From contig DKLZ01000022.1 of the NCBI GenBank assembly GCA_002455955.1, positions 71,326 through 93,550 on the forward strand: DNA of 22,225 nucleotides, read 5' to 3'. Position numbers and translations under genes: made by a program. This DNA comes from Dehalococcoidia bacterium UBA6627 (lineage in GTDB: Bacteria > Chloroflexota > Dehalococcoidia > UBA2979). Positions 1 through 7,263 of this stretch are shown in pieces (the stretch's first letter is position 1; each line of letters begins with the position of its first letter). Below the pieces are notes generated by a model. It had not been told where the DNA came from, did no database searches, and saw only the letters and a program-made list of their open reading frames with translations.

Positions 1-624
1 GATGGATTTGTCTTAGGCGAGGGATCAGTTGTTGTAATTCTCGAAGCAATTGAAGTCGCAACCGCCCGCGGAGCGAACATATTAGCTGAGATCGAGGGCT
101 TTGGTGCGACCTTTTCCTCCGGAAGCGGGGGCGTACCGTCAATGGATGCAACACAGATAGGGCAAGCACTGCAGCTTGCACTTGTTTCGAGTGGTCGTAT
201 TCAAGCCGAAATCGACGTCTTAGCGCTCCACGCTGCAGGTACAGTAGAAGGTGATCGGATCGAAGCACGTGGTGTACGAAGAATTTTTGGAGGTGCCGCG
301 CGTCACCACATCTATACACCAGCGATAAAAGGCAACACTGGTCATCTACTAGGCGCGTCCGGACCACTCACACTTGCAGTAATGCTCGAGGCAATGCATC
401 GAGGCAAGATCCCACCAACCATGAATCTTGATGAGGAAGACGAAGAGGTCGACCTCGACGGTAATGCGAAGGGCGTTCGCGACGATCATGTCCTTGTTTG
501 TATAGTTAATGCGACTGGAGCATCACATAATGCTGCGCTTACCCTTGCGCACCCGAAAGCAATGCGATCCTTCGATCCTCCTCAGGCAAATGAGGTGATG
601 CCAATACCTTCCGATCATCCATAA
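1..624 (+). CDS. Beta-ketoacyl-ACP synthase (KAS II/FabF-like), C-terminal part
   Basis: The reading frame is open from base 1, so the N-terminal half with the nucleophilic cysteine lies outside the window; 207 residues are visible. The start of the fragment (DGFVLGEGS) matches the conserved KAS region after the nucleophile. The two histidines of the Cys-His-His triad can be placed at ALHAAGT and at KGNTGHLLGASG, the latter with its lysine. KAS enzymes condense malonyl-ACP with acyl-ACP in fatty-acid elongation. Two things are odd. The usual NAHGTST block is changed to ALHAAGT. The gatekeeper loop near the C-terminus, usually GFGGxN, reads VNATGASHN, so the Phe is missing and the loop looks one residue shorter. 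It could be a divergent paralog rather than housekeeping FabF. The family is sure, the exact role is not. It is followed by a 96-base gap before the next likely start. Confidence 0.85.
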   Translation, partial: DGFVLGEGSVVVILEAIEVATARGANILAEIEGFGATFSSGSGGVPSMDATQIGQALQLALVSSGRIQAEIDVLALHAAGTVEGDRIEARGVRRIFGGAARHHIYTPAIKGNTGHLLGASGPLTLAVMLEAMHRGKIPPTMNLDEEDEEVDLDGNAKGVRDDHVLVCIVNATGASHNAALTLAHPKAMRSFDPPQANEVMPIPSDHP

Positions 625-720
625 ACAGGATCTTTCACCAAACTTCGTTGGTTCTCTCCGGTGCACCTCGATACGATAAGAACCTCTCGGCGTGTCGATT
701 TCCCTAGGTGGGGAGCGTTC

Positions 721-1377
721 GTGGATATCACTTGGTTGGGGCATGCTGCTGTTCGTATCCGTACGCGGCGCGCTGCTGTCGTTTTTGATCCAACAGATAA
801 GTCGACTGGTATCGACATGGGGCGACCTACCGGCGACATAGCAGTACTAAGCCGAATGCAGCATCCGCATCACAACTTCACCAAGGGAATCAAAGGCACT
901 CCGATTGTCGTTGACAGCCCTGGTGAATACGAAATTCTTGGTACTCATATCGAGGGAATCAGGGCAGTTTGGCCAAGTGCCTCGGTCAAAGAAAAAGATC
1001 CAACGGTTGATTTCGAACCCACCACACTCTTCATATGCCAAGCAGAAGAACTGCGCTTTGCGCATCTAGGCGGATTGGCTGAGCCGCCAACTGTCAACCA
1101 AGCGGAGGCATTATCCAATATAGAGATTTTGATCATGCCAGTTTCTCTTCCTAGCGGCCTTGACGCAGCAGATGCTGCAAATATAGCGCGCACGATCGAT
1201 CCGAAGATCGTCATTCCAGTAGGGTACCGTCTAGATAAGAACGGTGATTCGAAAGAGCTTGGGATATTCCTTGAGGCTCTTGGCGGCGATCCCGAAGCTG
1301 CTGTATCACGACTTTCTGTAAACCGTCGGAACATCGGTGACACTCGTCGAATAACTTTACTAGAGTCGCGCGGTTAG
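721..1377 (+). CDS. UlaG-like metallo-beta-lactamase-fold protein, metal site apparently lost
   Basis: A 218-residue protein of the COG2220 type (UlaG-like hydrolases). The N-terminus DITWLGHAAVRI, then DPTDKSTG, SPGEYEI and PKIVIPVGYR follow the family's order. I chose the GTG at 721 because family members begin at this point and because AGGTGGGGAG (706-715) lies 5 bases upstream. An in-frame GTG at 661 would add 20 residues without family resemblance. Active relatives carry an HxHxDH ligand cluster, a later GDLGH-type segment and a PxHY segment. Here these read MQHPHH (residues 46-51), HLGGLAE (115-121) and PVGY (166-169), so several ligands are replaced. The fold is well supported, while hydrolase activity is doubtful. 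It ends 3 bases before the convergent peptidase gene. Function unknown. Confidence 0.82.
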   Translation: MDITWLGHAAVRIRTRRAAVVFDPTDKSTGIDMGRPTGDIAVLSRMQHPHHNFTKGIKGTPIVVDSPGEYEILGTHIEGIRAVWPSASVKEKDPTVDFEPTTLFICQAEELRFAHLGGLAEPPTVNQAEALSNIEILIMPVSLPSGLDAADAANIARTIDPKIVIPVGYRLDKNGDSKELGIFLEALGGDPEAAVSRLSVNRRNIGDTRRITLLESRG

Positions 1378-1380
1378 TGA

Positions 1381-2511
1381 TCACCTAAGCTGGAGAAGTG
1401 GATCTTGCGGTATACCCCACAGTCGCGTTTCAAAATGCAAATGGGGACCAGTTGAGTTTCCGGTGTTTCCACTCAAGCCAATAACCTGCCCTTGATAAAC
1501 ATAGGTACCTGACCTCAAACCAACGGCAAAGTCACTGAGGTGTGCATATAGTGACTCCCATCCATCACCGTGGTCAATCTTGACATAATATCCATAAGAC
1601 ACCCATGGATTACCCCCCGCAAATGTCACCACGCCCGCACGGCTTGCGAGAATCTCGTTGCCACTTGGAAGTCCAATGTCGATACCCAGTGGATGCCATC
1701 GATCAAAGTATGAAGTAAGCCTGCCTTGAATACCTGTCGGCCAGTACCACCCGCCATATCGTGGTTGTACCGGACTATCCCAAGGATTAATCGATGGTGG
1801 CGGTGGCAATATCCGAGCACCAGGAACAAAAATGAACTCATCCGCCTTAAGTTGATTCGGGTTGGTGATGTCGTTCGCCGAAAAATCAATAATATCTTGC
1901 ATATCCACGTCGTATTGTTCAGCAATCTCAATCAATGTTTCATTGAACTCGACAGCATGGACTATTCCTGACACATAGGGAACGATTAATTTCACCCCGG
2001 GGACAACCCGGTCTGGGTGCTCTAAGAAATGATTGTTCCAGACAATATCGTCAAGAGAGAGACCGAAGTCGTCTGCTATCGAACTGAGTGTATCTCCTTC
2101 TTGGATCTCGTAATTTCGGTACATCGCGATACGAGGCTTCTCGACGCTCGATGAACCGTCGATATCAACCGAGGAATTTTCGACGGTCAATGCTCGCTCA
2201 GCAAGCTCAATATCGGTGAGATCGTTAGCGCCAATAAGTACAGCACTAGCTACTTCTGGAGCGACAACAGTGATCGGCTGAGGAAACGCCTCTAGCTCGG
2301 TTGACGCAACACGAGGAGTCGAGAACACCAGTCCAGGTAATGCCAACTGACTGACATCGAGTCTTGGTTCGACCATGGCGCTACTTGATTGCACTGGGAA
2401 AAGCCCAAATGAAAGAACAGCCAGAAAAATTGCAACAAATATGCCAGCATGAGCCAATGGTCGCTTCGTTAGCCCATTCGGTGTACCAGGGTGCGCAGCG
2501 CGCCGACGCAA
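1381..2511 (-). CDS. LysM-M23 peptidase (murein hydrolase-like), secreted or membrane-anchored
   Basis: A 376-residue protein counted from a TTG at 2511. Residues 21-40 form a hydrophobic signal or anchor segment after an Arg-rich start. Two LysM-like modules follow, about 133-178 (EIQEGDTLSSIADDFG) and 183-230 (HAVEFNETLIEIAEQY), then a Pro-rich linker and a C-terminal M23 domain (about 255-370). M23 enzymes are Zn endopeptidases that cut peptidoglycan cross-bridges. YAHLS and the GPHLHFE motif are intact. The first metal motif, normally HxxxD, reads HPLGID (273-278), with one extra residue. The start is uncertain: the frame stays open to 2583, and a perfect GGAGG (2568-2572) lies 5 bases before an in-frame CTG at 2562, which would add 17 Arg-rich residues. 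It is the last gene of the minus-strand series after rho, with its own possible -10 box. Confidence 0.88.
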   Translation of the reverse strand: MRRRAAHPGTPNGLTKRPLAHAGIFVAIFLAVLSFGLFPVQSSSAMVEPRLDVSQLALPGLVFSTPRVASTELEAFPQPITVVAPEVASAVLIGANDLTDIELAERALTVENSSVDIDGSSSVEKPRIAMYRNYEIQEGDTLSSIADDFGLSLDDIVWNNHFLEHPDRVVPGVKLIVPYVSGIVHAVEFNETLIEIAEQYDVDMQDIIDFSANDITNPNQLKADEFIFVPGARILPPPPSINPWDSPVQPRYGGWYWPTGIQGRLTSYFDRWHPLGIDIGLPSGNEILASRAGVVTFAGGNPWVSYGYYVKIDHGDGWESLYAHLSDFAVGLRSGTYVYQGQVIGLSGNTGNSTGPHLHFETRLWGIPQDPLLQLR

Positions 2512-2567
2512 TTCACGGTCTCGGCGCCGAGTGCGCGCCGGTTGAATCGTTCCGCGGATCAGTCCAG

Positions 2568-2572
2568 CCTCC
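2568..2572 (-). promoter_or_regulatory. Ribosome binding site GGAGG before a CTG codon
   Basis: On the minus strand a perfect GGAGG sits 5 bases before an in-frame CTG (2562-2560) of the LysM-M23 gene. The TTG at 2511 has no comparable site in front of it. This raises the chance that translation starts at CTG, making a 393-residue protein. Confidence 0.5.
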
Positions 2573-2586
2573 GCTATGCTTGTCTA

Positions 2587-2592
2587 GTTATA
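2587..2592 (-). promoter_or_regulatory. Candidate -10 box (TATAAC) for the LysM-M23 gene
   Basis: On the minus strand TATAAC lies between rho and the peptidase gene. Transcription would begin near 2580, giving a short leader that contains the GGAGG site. No good -35 hexamer is seen 16-18 bases upstream, so the call is weak. The leader is consistent with the upstream CTG start. Confidence 0.3.
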
Positions 2593-2716
2593 TCGAGACT
2601 ACCTAGAACTCTTCATTGACAAGCGAAAAGGGGACGGTAGCACTCTCTAATCAGCGACATCGTACCATGGGTGCATACTAAGCATCGGCTGATATACCGA
2701 TCAATAAAAATAGCTT

Positions 2717-4141
2717 TTAGACAGCGCCAGCCTTTAGCGATGTAAGAAATTCATCATTCGATTCGGTGCGTGTTACCCGTTCTAGGACACGCTCGGCCGC
2801 ATCACCACTATCTTCTTCAATCATGGACGCCATGCGCCTGAGTAACCAAATCTGCTTCAATTCTTCTTCTTCTAGAAGAAGATCCTCACGCCTAGTACCT
2901 GACCCCAGAACATCGATCGCCGGGTAAACCCGCTTCTCTGCTAAACGTCTAACCAAGCGCAATTCCATGTTCCCGGTACCCTTAAATTCCTCGAAAATAA
3001 CATCGTCCATACGCGAGCCGGTCTCAATCAAACAAGTCGCTACGATTGTTAGCGAACCACCTTCTTGAGTATTGCGCGCTGAACCAAAGAATCTTTTTGG
3101 TGGATAGAGGGCAACTGGATCGATCCCGCCTGAAAGCGTGCGTCCGCTAGTCGGAATATTAGTGTTGTAAGCTCGGGTAAGTCTCGTGATCGAGTCCATT
3201 AAGATCACTACATCTGTGCCGCTTTCTACAAGGCGCTTGGCCCTTTCTAATGCTGCTTCAGTAACGTGCGTGTGGTCTTCTACCGGTTCATCAAAAGTCG
3301 ACGCGATTACCTCGCCCTTAACCGAGCGTCGCATCTCAGTCACTTCCTCGGGTCGCTCACCGATCAGGAATACCATCAAGTGAACGTCGGGATGGTTGGT
3401 AGTTATCCCATCCGCTAATGATTGGAGCAACATTGTTTTTCCCGCCTTTGGCGGGGAGACAATCAATCCTCGTTGCCCACGCCCTATTGGGGCAAACAAA
3501 TCAACCATTCGCTGGCTTATCTCATCGGCCGTTGTCGAAAGGCGCAGCATGTTATCCGGGAACACTGGTGTCAGTCCATCAAAGTCAGGGCGCAATTTCG
3601 CTGCCTCAGGATCTATGCCATTAACGGTCTCAACGCGAAGCAGACCATAATATTTTTCCGAATCTCTAGGCTGCCGAATTTGACCGTTAATGTAGTCACC
3701 GGATCGAAGACCAAATCTTCGAATCTGCGATTGAGACACGTAGACATCATTTGGACCGGGTCGCAGAGACTCTCCACGGAGAAACCCGAACCCGTCATCG
3801 ACAATATTGATTACGCCTTCAGAATGTATAGAGCCATTCCGCTCCGCCTGGCGGTGCAGCATTCGGTAGATAAGCTCATTACGTGGCATTCCACCAGCAT
3901 TTTCAATCTCGAACTTTTCCGTCGCGAACTCGATGAGCATCTCTCGAGAAAATCTATCCAACTCAGCAATATTGATAGGCGGGACATCAGGGTCGATCGG
4001 CGGCTGGTTATCGTCTTCACGATCCCAATCGCGAGGTGGGCGCCCATTTCGCGAACGCCGACGCCGACGGCCTTGGCTTTCACCACGATCATTACGCTGG
4101 GTTATGGCCGCACCGTCGCGACCGCGGGATGTACTCGTCAT
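2717..4141 (-). CDS. rho: Transcription termination factor Rho
   Basis: A 474-residue Rho, the hexameric RNA-dependent ATPase that ends transcription. Residues 1-50 are a basic, disordered extension with a run of arginines. The Rho N-domain spans about 56-102, and a cold-shock-like RNA-binding fold covers about 106-175 (INIVDDGFGFLRG). The RecA-like ATPase follows, with P-loop SPPKAGKT (229-236), Walker B VVILMDS (311-317), a secondary RNA-binding segment around LSGGIDPVAL to RFFGSARN (336-357), and the GTGNMELRL and GSGTRREDLL segments. All expected motifs are intact. The ATG at 4141 has no strong Shine-Dalgarno upstream. It lies 134 bases after the transaldolase, and this leader may hold regulation, since rho genes are commonly autoregulated. 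Confidence 0.98.
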   Translation of the reverse strand: MTSTSRGRDGAAITQRNDRGESQGRRRRRSRNGRPPRDWDREDDNQPPIDPDVPPINIAELDRFSREMLIEFATEKFEIENAGGMPRNELIYRMLHRQAERNGSIHSEGVINIVDDGFGFLRGESLRPGPNDVYVSQSQIRRFGLRSGDYINGQIRQPRDSEKYYGLLRVETVNGIDPEAAKLRPDFDGLTPVFPDNMLRLSTTADEISQRMVDLFAPIGRGQRGLIVSPPKAGKTMLLQSLADGITTNHPDVHLMVFLIGERPEEVTEMRRSVKGEVIASTFDEPVEDHTHVTEAALERAKRLVESGTDVVILMDSITRLTRAYNTNIPTSGRTLSGGIDPVALYPPKRFFGSARNTQEGGSLTIVATCLIETGSRMDDVIFEEFKGTGNMELRLVRRLAEKRVYPAIDVLGSGTRREDLLLEEEELKQIWLLRRMASMIEEDSGDAAERVLERVTRTESNDEFLTSLKAGAV

Positions 4142-4275
4142 TAGTTGGAGTGCTTTCGAAGGAAGATCAAGCGATCATCACGGGATCTGATAGAACTATC
4201 GTACCGAACAAAATGTAGCTCCTACAAGTCATGATCTACCAAAAAAGTTTTCTTTAGGTGATCAGAATAGGATCG

Positions 4276-4923
4276 TCATACTGCGTTATATTTTTGAGCA
4301 TCAGCAAGAAATCGGTCAATTCCTTGGTCAGTGAGTGGGTGTTTAACCATCTGAAACAAGACATCTGCTGGAATGGTAGCTACATGAGAACCTACGAGCG
4401 CCGCTTCAGTTACATCACGCGGTAGACGAATACTTGCCGCAAGAACCTGGGTTGGCAAATGGAAATTCTCAAGAATCTTAACTGACTCTCGAACAACAGC
4501 CATGCCGTCATGGCCTATATCGTTCAGCCTGCCAATAAAAGGTGAAACATAGGTAGCCCCCGCGCGGGCCGCTAGGAGTGCCTGATTCGGAGAAAAGATT
4601 AACGTTGTGTTGACTCGAATACCTTCCGCACTAACGCGGCGAATTGCTTCGAGGCCTGGTTCGGTCATAGCTATTTTAACGACGACATGCTCGTGCCATT
4701 CCGCAATACGACGAGCTTCTTCTACCAATGCATCAGCTGTTTCAGAAATGCATTCTGCCGAAACAGGCCCTTGAACAACTTCACAAATTTCGAGTACACG
4801 ATCTCGGTATTCAATACCCTCCTTCGCAACAAGCGAAGGATTAGTCGTTACTCCATCGACCACACCCATCGTGACCCCTCGCCGGATTTCTTCAATGTTG
4901 GCTGTGTCCATAAAAATCCGCAT
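4276..4923 (-). CDS. fsa: FSA-type transaldolase / fructose-6-phosphate aldolase
   Basis: A 215-residue small transaldolase of the FSA/TalC class, a Schiff-base TIM barrel. These enzymes either transfer dihydroxyacetone units between sugar phosphates in the pentose phosphate pathway or cleave fructose 6-phosphate. The N-terminus MRIFMDTAN, then TTNPSL, the Schiff-base lysine in VVKIAMTEPG (about K83), NTTLIFS, and SPFIGRLNDIG are all in family order, and the length is typical. I chose the ATG at 4923, not the longer form from 4968, because GGAGG (4929-4933) is 5 bases upstream and the family starts with this motif. The extension would overlap the upstream gene. FSA versus true transaldolase specificity cannot be settled from sequence alone. 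It lies between the DUF2269-like gene and rho. Confidence 0.93.
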   Translation of the reverse strand: MRIFMDTANIEEIRRGVTMGVVDGVTTNPSLVAKEGIEYRDRVLEICEVVQGPVSAECISETADALVEEARRIAEWHEHVVVKIAMTEPGLEAIRRVSAEGIRVNTTLIFSPNQALLAARAGATYVSPFIGRLNDIGHDGMAVVRESVKILENFHLPTQVLAASIRLPRDVTEAALVGSHVATIPADVLFQMVKHPLTDQGIDRFLADAQKYNAV

Positions 4924-4928
4924 GTCGT

Positions 4929-4933
4929 CCTCC
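4929..4933 (-). promoter_or_regulatory. Ribosome binding site of the transaldolase gene
   Basis: GGAGG on the minus strand, 5 bases before the ATG at 4923. It fixes the start at 4923. It sits in the 17-base gap after the stop codon of the upstream membrane-protein gene, consistent with coupled translation. Confidence 0.8.
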
Positions 4934-4940
4934 GAAACCG

Positions 4941-5408
4941 CTAAAACGGCTGAAAAATGGGGAGCCACGTCATAATCACAAATGTCACAATCAAAAGCGT
5001 ACCGGCCACAAGTGGTGCATTGTCCGCCAATGCATCACGGAGTTCGTCTGTCGAGCCCTCTTTTCTAGCGGATTGGAGAGCAAGATTCCGAACTCGGCGA
5101 AGACCAATGCCAAGAAGTGGCACGAGCACGAATATTTGAACAAGCCAAAGAGCCTGCATCGCAACAAGCCAACCGGTAGTGATCACGTTTAATTCAAGTA
5201 CACCTGTATACAGGTATCCTGAAATACCAGTAGCGATCACTCCCGGTAACAACCACGTCGTGTAATTACGTTGGGCATCACTCAGTAGTAGCGCCTGTGT
5301 CTCAATCTCACTCAGAAACCAAGCACGCCAAATAGGGACAATCGTATTCCCTACTCCAGCCGCAAAGTAAAGCAACGCAATTACATGAATGAAGCGAACG
5401 AGGGTCAT
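4941..5408 (-). CDS. Four-helix membrane protein, DUF2269-like
   Basis: A 155-residue integral membrane protein with four hydrophobic segments at about 4-24, 50-71, 78-103 and 131-150. The first segment carries a histidine (FIHVIALLYFAAGVG), and the second contains ATGISGYLYTG. A charged loop (about 104-128, RRVRNLALQSARKEGSTDEL) joins helices 3 and 4. This pattern resembles DUF2269-type proteins of unknown function. The ATG at 5408 comes 30 bases after the pyrG stop, so the gene very likely shares the pyrG transcript, and its stop lies 17 bases before the transaldolase start. A related protein follows purA at 13673. No catalytic motif is seen and no function is proposed. Confidence 0.8.
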   Translation of the reverse strand: MTLVRFIHVIALLYFAAGVGNTIVPIWRAWFLSEIETQALLLSDAQRNYTTWLLPGVIATGISGYLYTGVLELNVITTGWLVAMQALWLVQIFVLVPLLGIGLRRVRNLALQSARKEGSTDELRDALADNAPLVAGTLLIVTFVIMTWLPIFQPF

Positions 5409-5438
5409 ATTAGTAGCAACAATCTACGCGAGTGTTAG

Positions 5439-7136
5439 TCAGTTGACGACCGAGGCTGTTGCCGCGGCCCCTGTCGGAGTCTGATCAGTTTTAGATGATG
5501 CTGAAGCCTTATGCGCCTCAGTTTGATCATTACTCGCAACAGCGTGTTCCAGCGCAGCACCTACAAACCCGATAAACAATGGGTTCGGACGATTCGGACG
5601 GCTTGTAAACTCTGGATGAAATTGACAACCAACCATCCAAGGGTGATCCGTCAATTCGACGATTTCAACCAGTTCGGAATTGGACATTCGTCCTGAAACA
5701 CGCAGGCCATGTTCCTCTAGTCGAGTCAAAAATTGATTACTAACCTCATAGCGATGACGATGACGCTCACGAACAATCTCAGCTCCATAACATTCGGAAG
5801 CCTTCGTACCAGCAATGAGCTGACAATCATAACCACCTAGGCGCATAGTCCCACCTAAATCATGTACGTCCTGCTGCTCTGAAAGTAATGAGATCACAGG
5901 GAAAGGAGTTTTCGGATCAGCTTCAGTAGTATTCGCATTTTCCATCCCGGCTACGTTGCGCGCGAACTCAACGACTAACATTTGTAAACCCAGACAGTCG
6001 CCAAGGTATGGGATCTTATTTTCTCTTGCGTGACGTACAGCGTTGATCTTGCCCTCTAACCCGCGATCTCCGAAGCCCGGACAAAGCAGAATGCCATCAA
6101 CATTGCCAATAACATTCTCGGCTGGGCGCGCTTCGAGATCTTCAGAATGCACCCATCTGAAATCGAGAGCTGCATTGTGATGAACACCAGCATGCACCAG
6201 TGCCTCACGAATCGAAAGGTACGCATCGTGAAGCTCTACATATTTCCCAACAATGGCGATTTGTGCTCGACGTTCCGGATTCTGCAGGCGCGCGACAAAT
6301 GAGTTCCATTCATTTAGATCAGGATCGGCGTCACCAAGCTCTAACCGCTCAGCAACTATTTTCCCAAGCCCAGCCGCCTCAATCACCAATGGAATCTCGT
6401 AGATCGATTCGGCTGTTTCAAGTGGAATAACAGCCTCACTCTGGACGTTACAGAATAATGCAATTTTCTCCCGCAAATGATCAGGAACCGGCAGATCTGC
6501 TCGGGCTACTATCACATCTGGCTGAATGCCAAACGCTCGCAGTTCACGAACTGAGTGCTGTGTCGGCTTTGTCTTCTGCTCTTCCGTAGCGCCCAAATGA
6601 GGCAGCAAAGTGACATGGATCGATAGAGTGTCACAGGATTTTGACGCATAGCGCATTTGGCTGATCGCCTCAAGAAAAGGCTGACCCTCCATATCGCCGA
6701 CTGTACCTCCAACTTCAACCAGAACAACCTCGGCATCCGAAGGTTGTCCCGCTTGTCGAATACGGCGTGTGATCTCATTTGTAACGTGTGGAATTGCTTG
6801 GATAGTACCGCCTAGGTAATCCCCTCGTCGCTCCTTTCGAATGACCTCTTCATATACCTGTCCACTCGATGACGAGCTTGCAGAGGTGAGCTCCGCGTCT
6901 AGAAAGCGCTCATAATGGCCAAGGTCGAGGTCGGTTTCAGCTCCATCGTCGGTCACGAAAACTTCTCCGTGCTGATAAGGAGACATCGTGCCCGGATCAA
7001 CATTCAGATAAGGATCTAGCTTTAGCACTGAGACGCGAATACCACGTGACTTGAGGATGCGTCCAAGCGATGCGCTTACAATGCCCTTGCCAACAGAGCT
7101 GACCACACCTCCGGTGATGAAGACATACTTCGTCAT
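5439..7136 (-). CDS. pyrG: CTP synthase
   Basis: A 565-residue CTP synthase that makes CTP from UTP, ATP and glutamine. The N-terminal synthase domain begins with TKYVFITGGVVSSVGKGI (P-loop-like) and includes KLDPYLNVDPGTMSP, VEVGGTVGDMEGQPF and KTKPTQHSV. The C-terminal glutamine amidotransferase has the nucleophile in GDCLGLQ (C381) and the His/Glu pair in CQFHPEF (H507, E509). An Ala/Thr/Ser-rich tail of about 30 residues follows the catalytic core and looks disordered. The ATG at 7136 has an AGGA 4 bases upstream. It heads a tight run with the DUF2269-like gene and probably fsa. A 127-base gap with a strong inverted repeat separates it from the oxidoreductase gene upstream. Confidence 0.98.
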   Translation of the reverse strand: MTKYVFITGGVVSSVGKGIVSASLGRILKSRGIRVSVLKLDPYLNVDPGTMSPYQHGEVFVTDDGAETDLDLGHYERFLDAELTSASSSSSGQVYEEVIRKERRGDYLGGTIQAIPHVTNEITRRIRQAGQPSDAEVVLVEVGGTVGDMEGQPFLEAISQMRYASKSCDTLSIHVTLLPHLGATEEQKTKPTQHSVRELRAFGIQPDVIVARADLPVPDHLREKIALFCNVQSEAVIPLETAESIYEIPLVIEAAGLGKIVAERLELGDADPDLNEWNSFVARLQNPERRAQIAIVGKYVELHDAYLSIREALVHAGVHHNAALDFRWVHSEDLEARPAENVIGNVDGILLCPGFGDRGLEGKINAVRHARENKIPYLGDCLGLQMLVVEFARNVAGMENANTTEADPKTPFPVISLLSEQQDVHDLGGTMRLGGYDCQLIAGTKASECYGAEIVRERHRHRYEVSNQFLTRLEEHGLRVSGRMSNSELVEIVELTDHPWMVGCQFHPEFTSRPNRPNPLFIGFVGAALEHAVASNDQTEAHKASASSKTDQTPTGAAATASVVN

Positions 7137-7197
7137 CGCATCCTGTTGGACGGCGGGGAGCCTTAGTTTGAACTAGTCTACGTGCCGCTTCCGAAGA

Positions 7198-7234
7198 CTG
7201 TCGAACGTCAATAAGAATCGTTGGTGTTCGACAG
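7198..7234. other. Inverted repeat in the gap upstream of pyrG
   Basis: CTGTCGAAC (7198-7206) and GTTCGACAG (7226-7234) are perfect 9-base complements. On the plus strand the pairing extends inward to 14 pairs with two G-U wobbles and a 9-base loop (7212-7220). On the minus strand, which carries both neighbouring genes, the two wobbles become A-C mismatches. No U-run follows on the minus strand, so this is not a standard terminator. It may be an operator, an mRNA end structure or a pyrG leader element. Confidence 0.5.
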
Positions 7235-7263
7235 CCTTCCTAGTCAATTCTATAAACCGTCAA

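Noticed and set aside
634..658. ACCAA/TTGGT hairpin followed by TCTCTCC after the ketosynthase gene
   Set aside because: The stem is only 5 pairs and the tail is not a T-run, which is too weak for a terminator call.
2616..2621. Perfect TTGACA on the plus strand
   Set aside because: No -10 box at 16-18 bases, and no gene follows on that strand.
3422..4144. A 240-codon open frame on the plus strand opposite rho
   Set aside because: It lies antisense to a certain rho gene, its protein has no domain features, and it has no ribosome site. It is a shadow of rho codon usage.
4211..4263. AT-rich imperfect stems between the transaldolase gene and rho (GATC/GATC arms, TGTAG/CTACA before TTTTGTT)
   Set aside because: Short stems with bulges and little GC. 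They could occur by chance, and I cannot tell a terminator from background.
4924..4968. Longer N-terminus of the transaldolase from 4968
   Set aside because: The extra 15 residues overlap the upstream gene and have no family match, and GGAGG points to the ATG at 4923.
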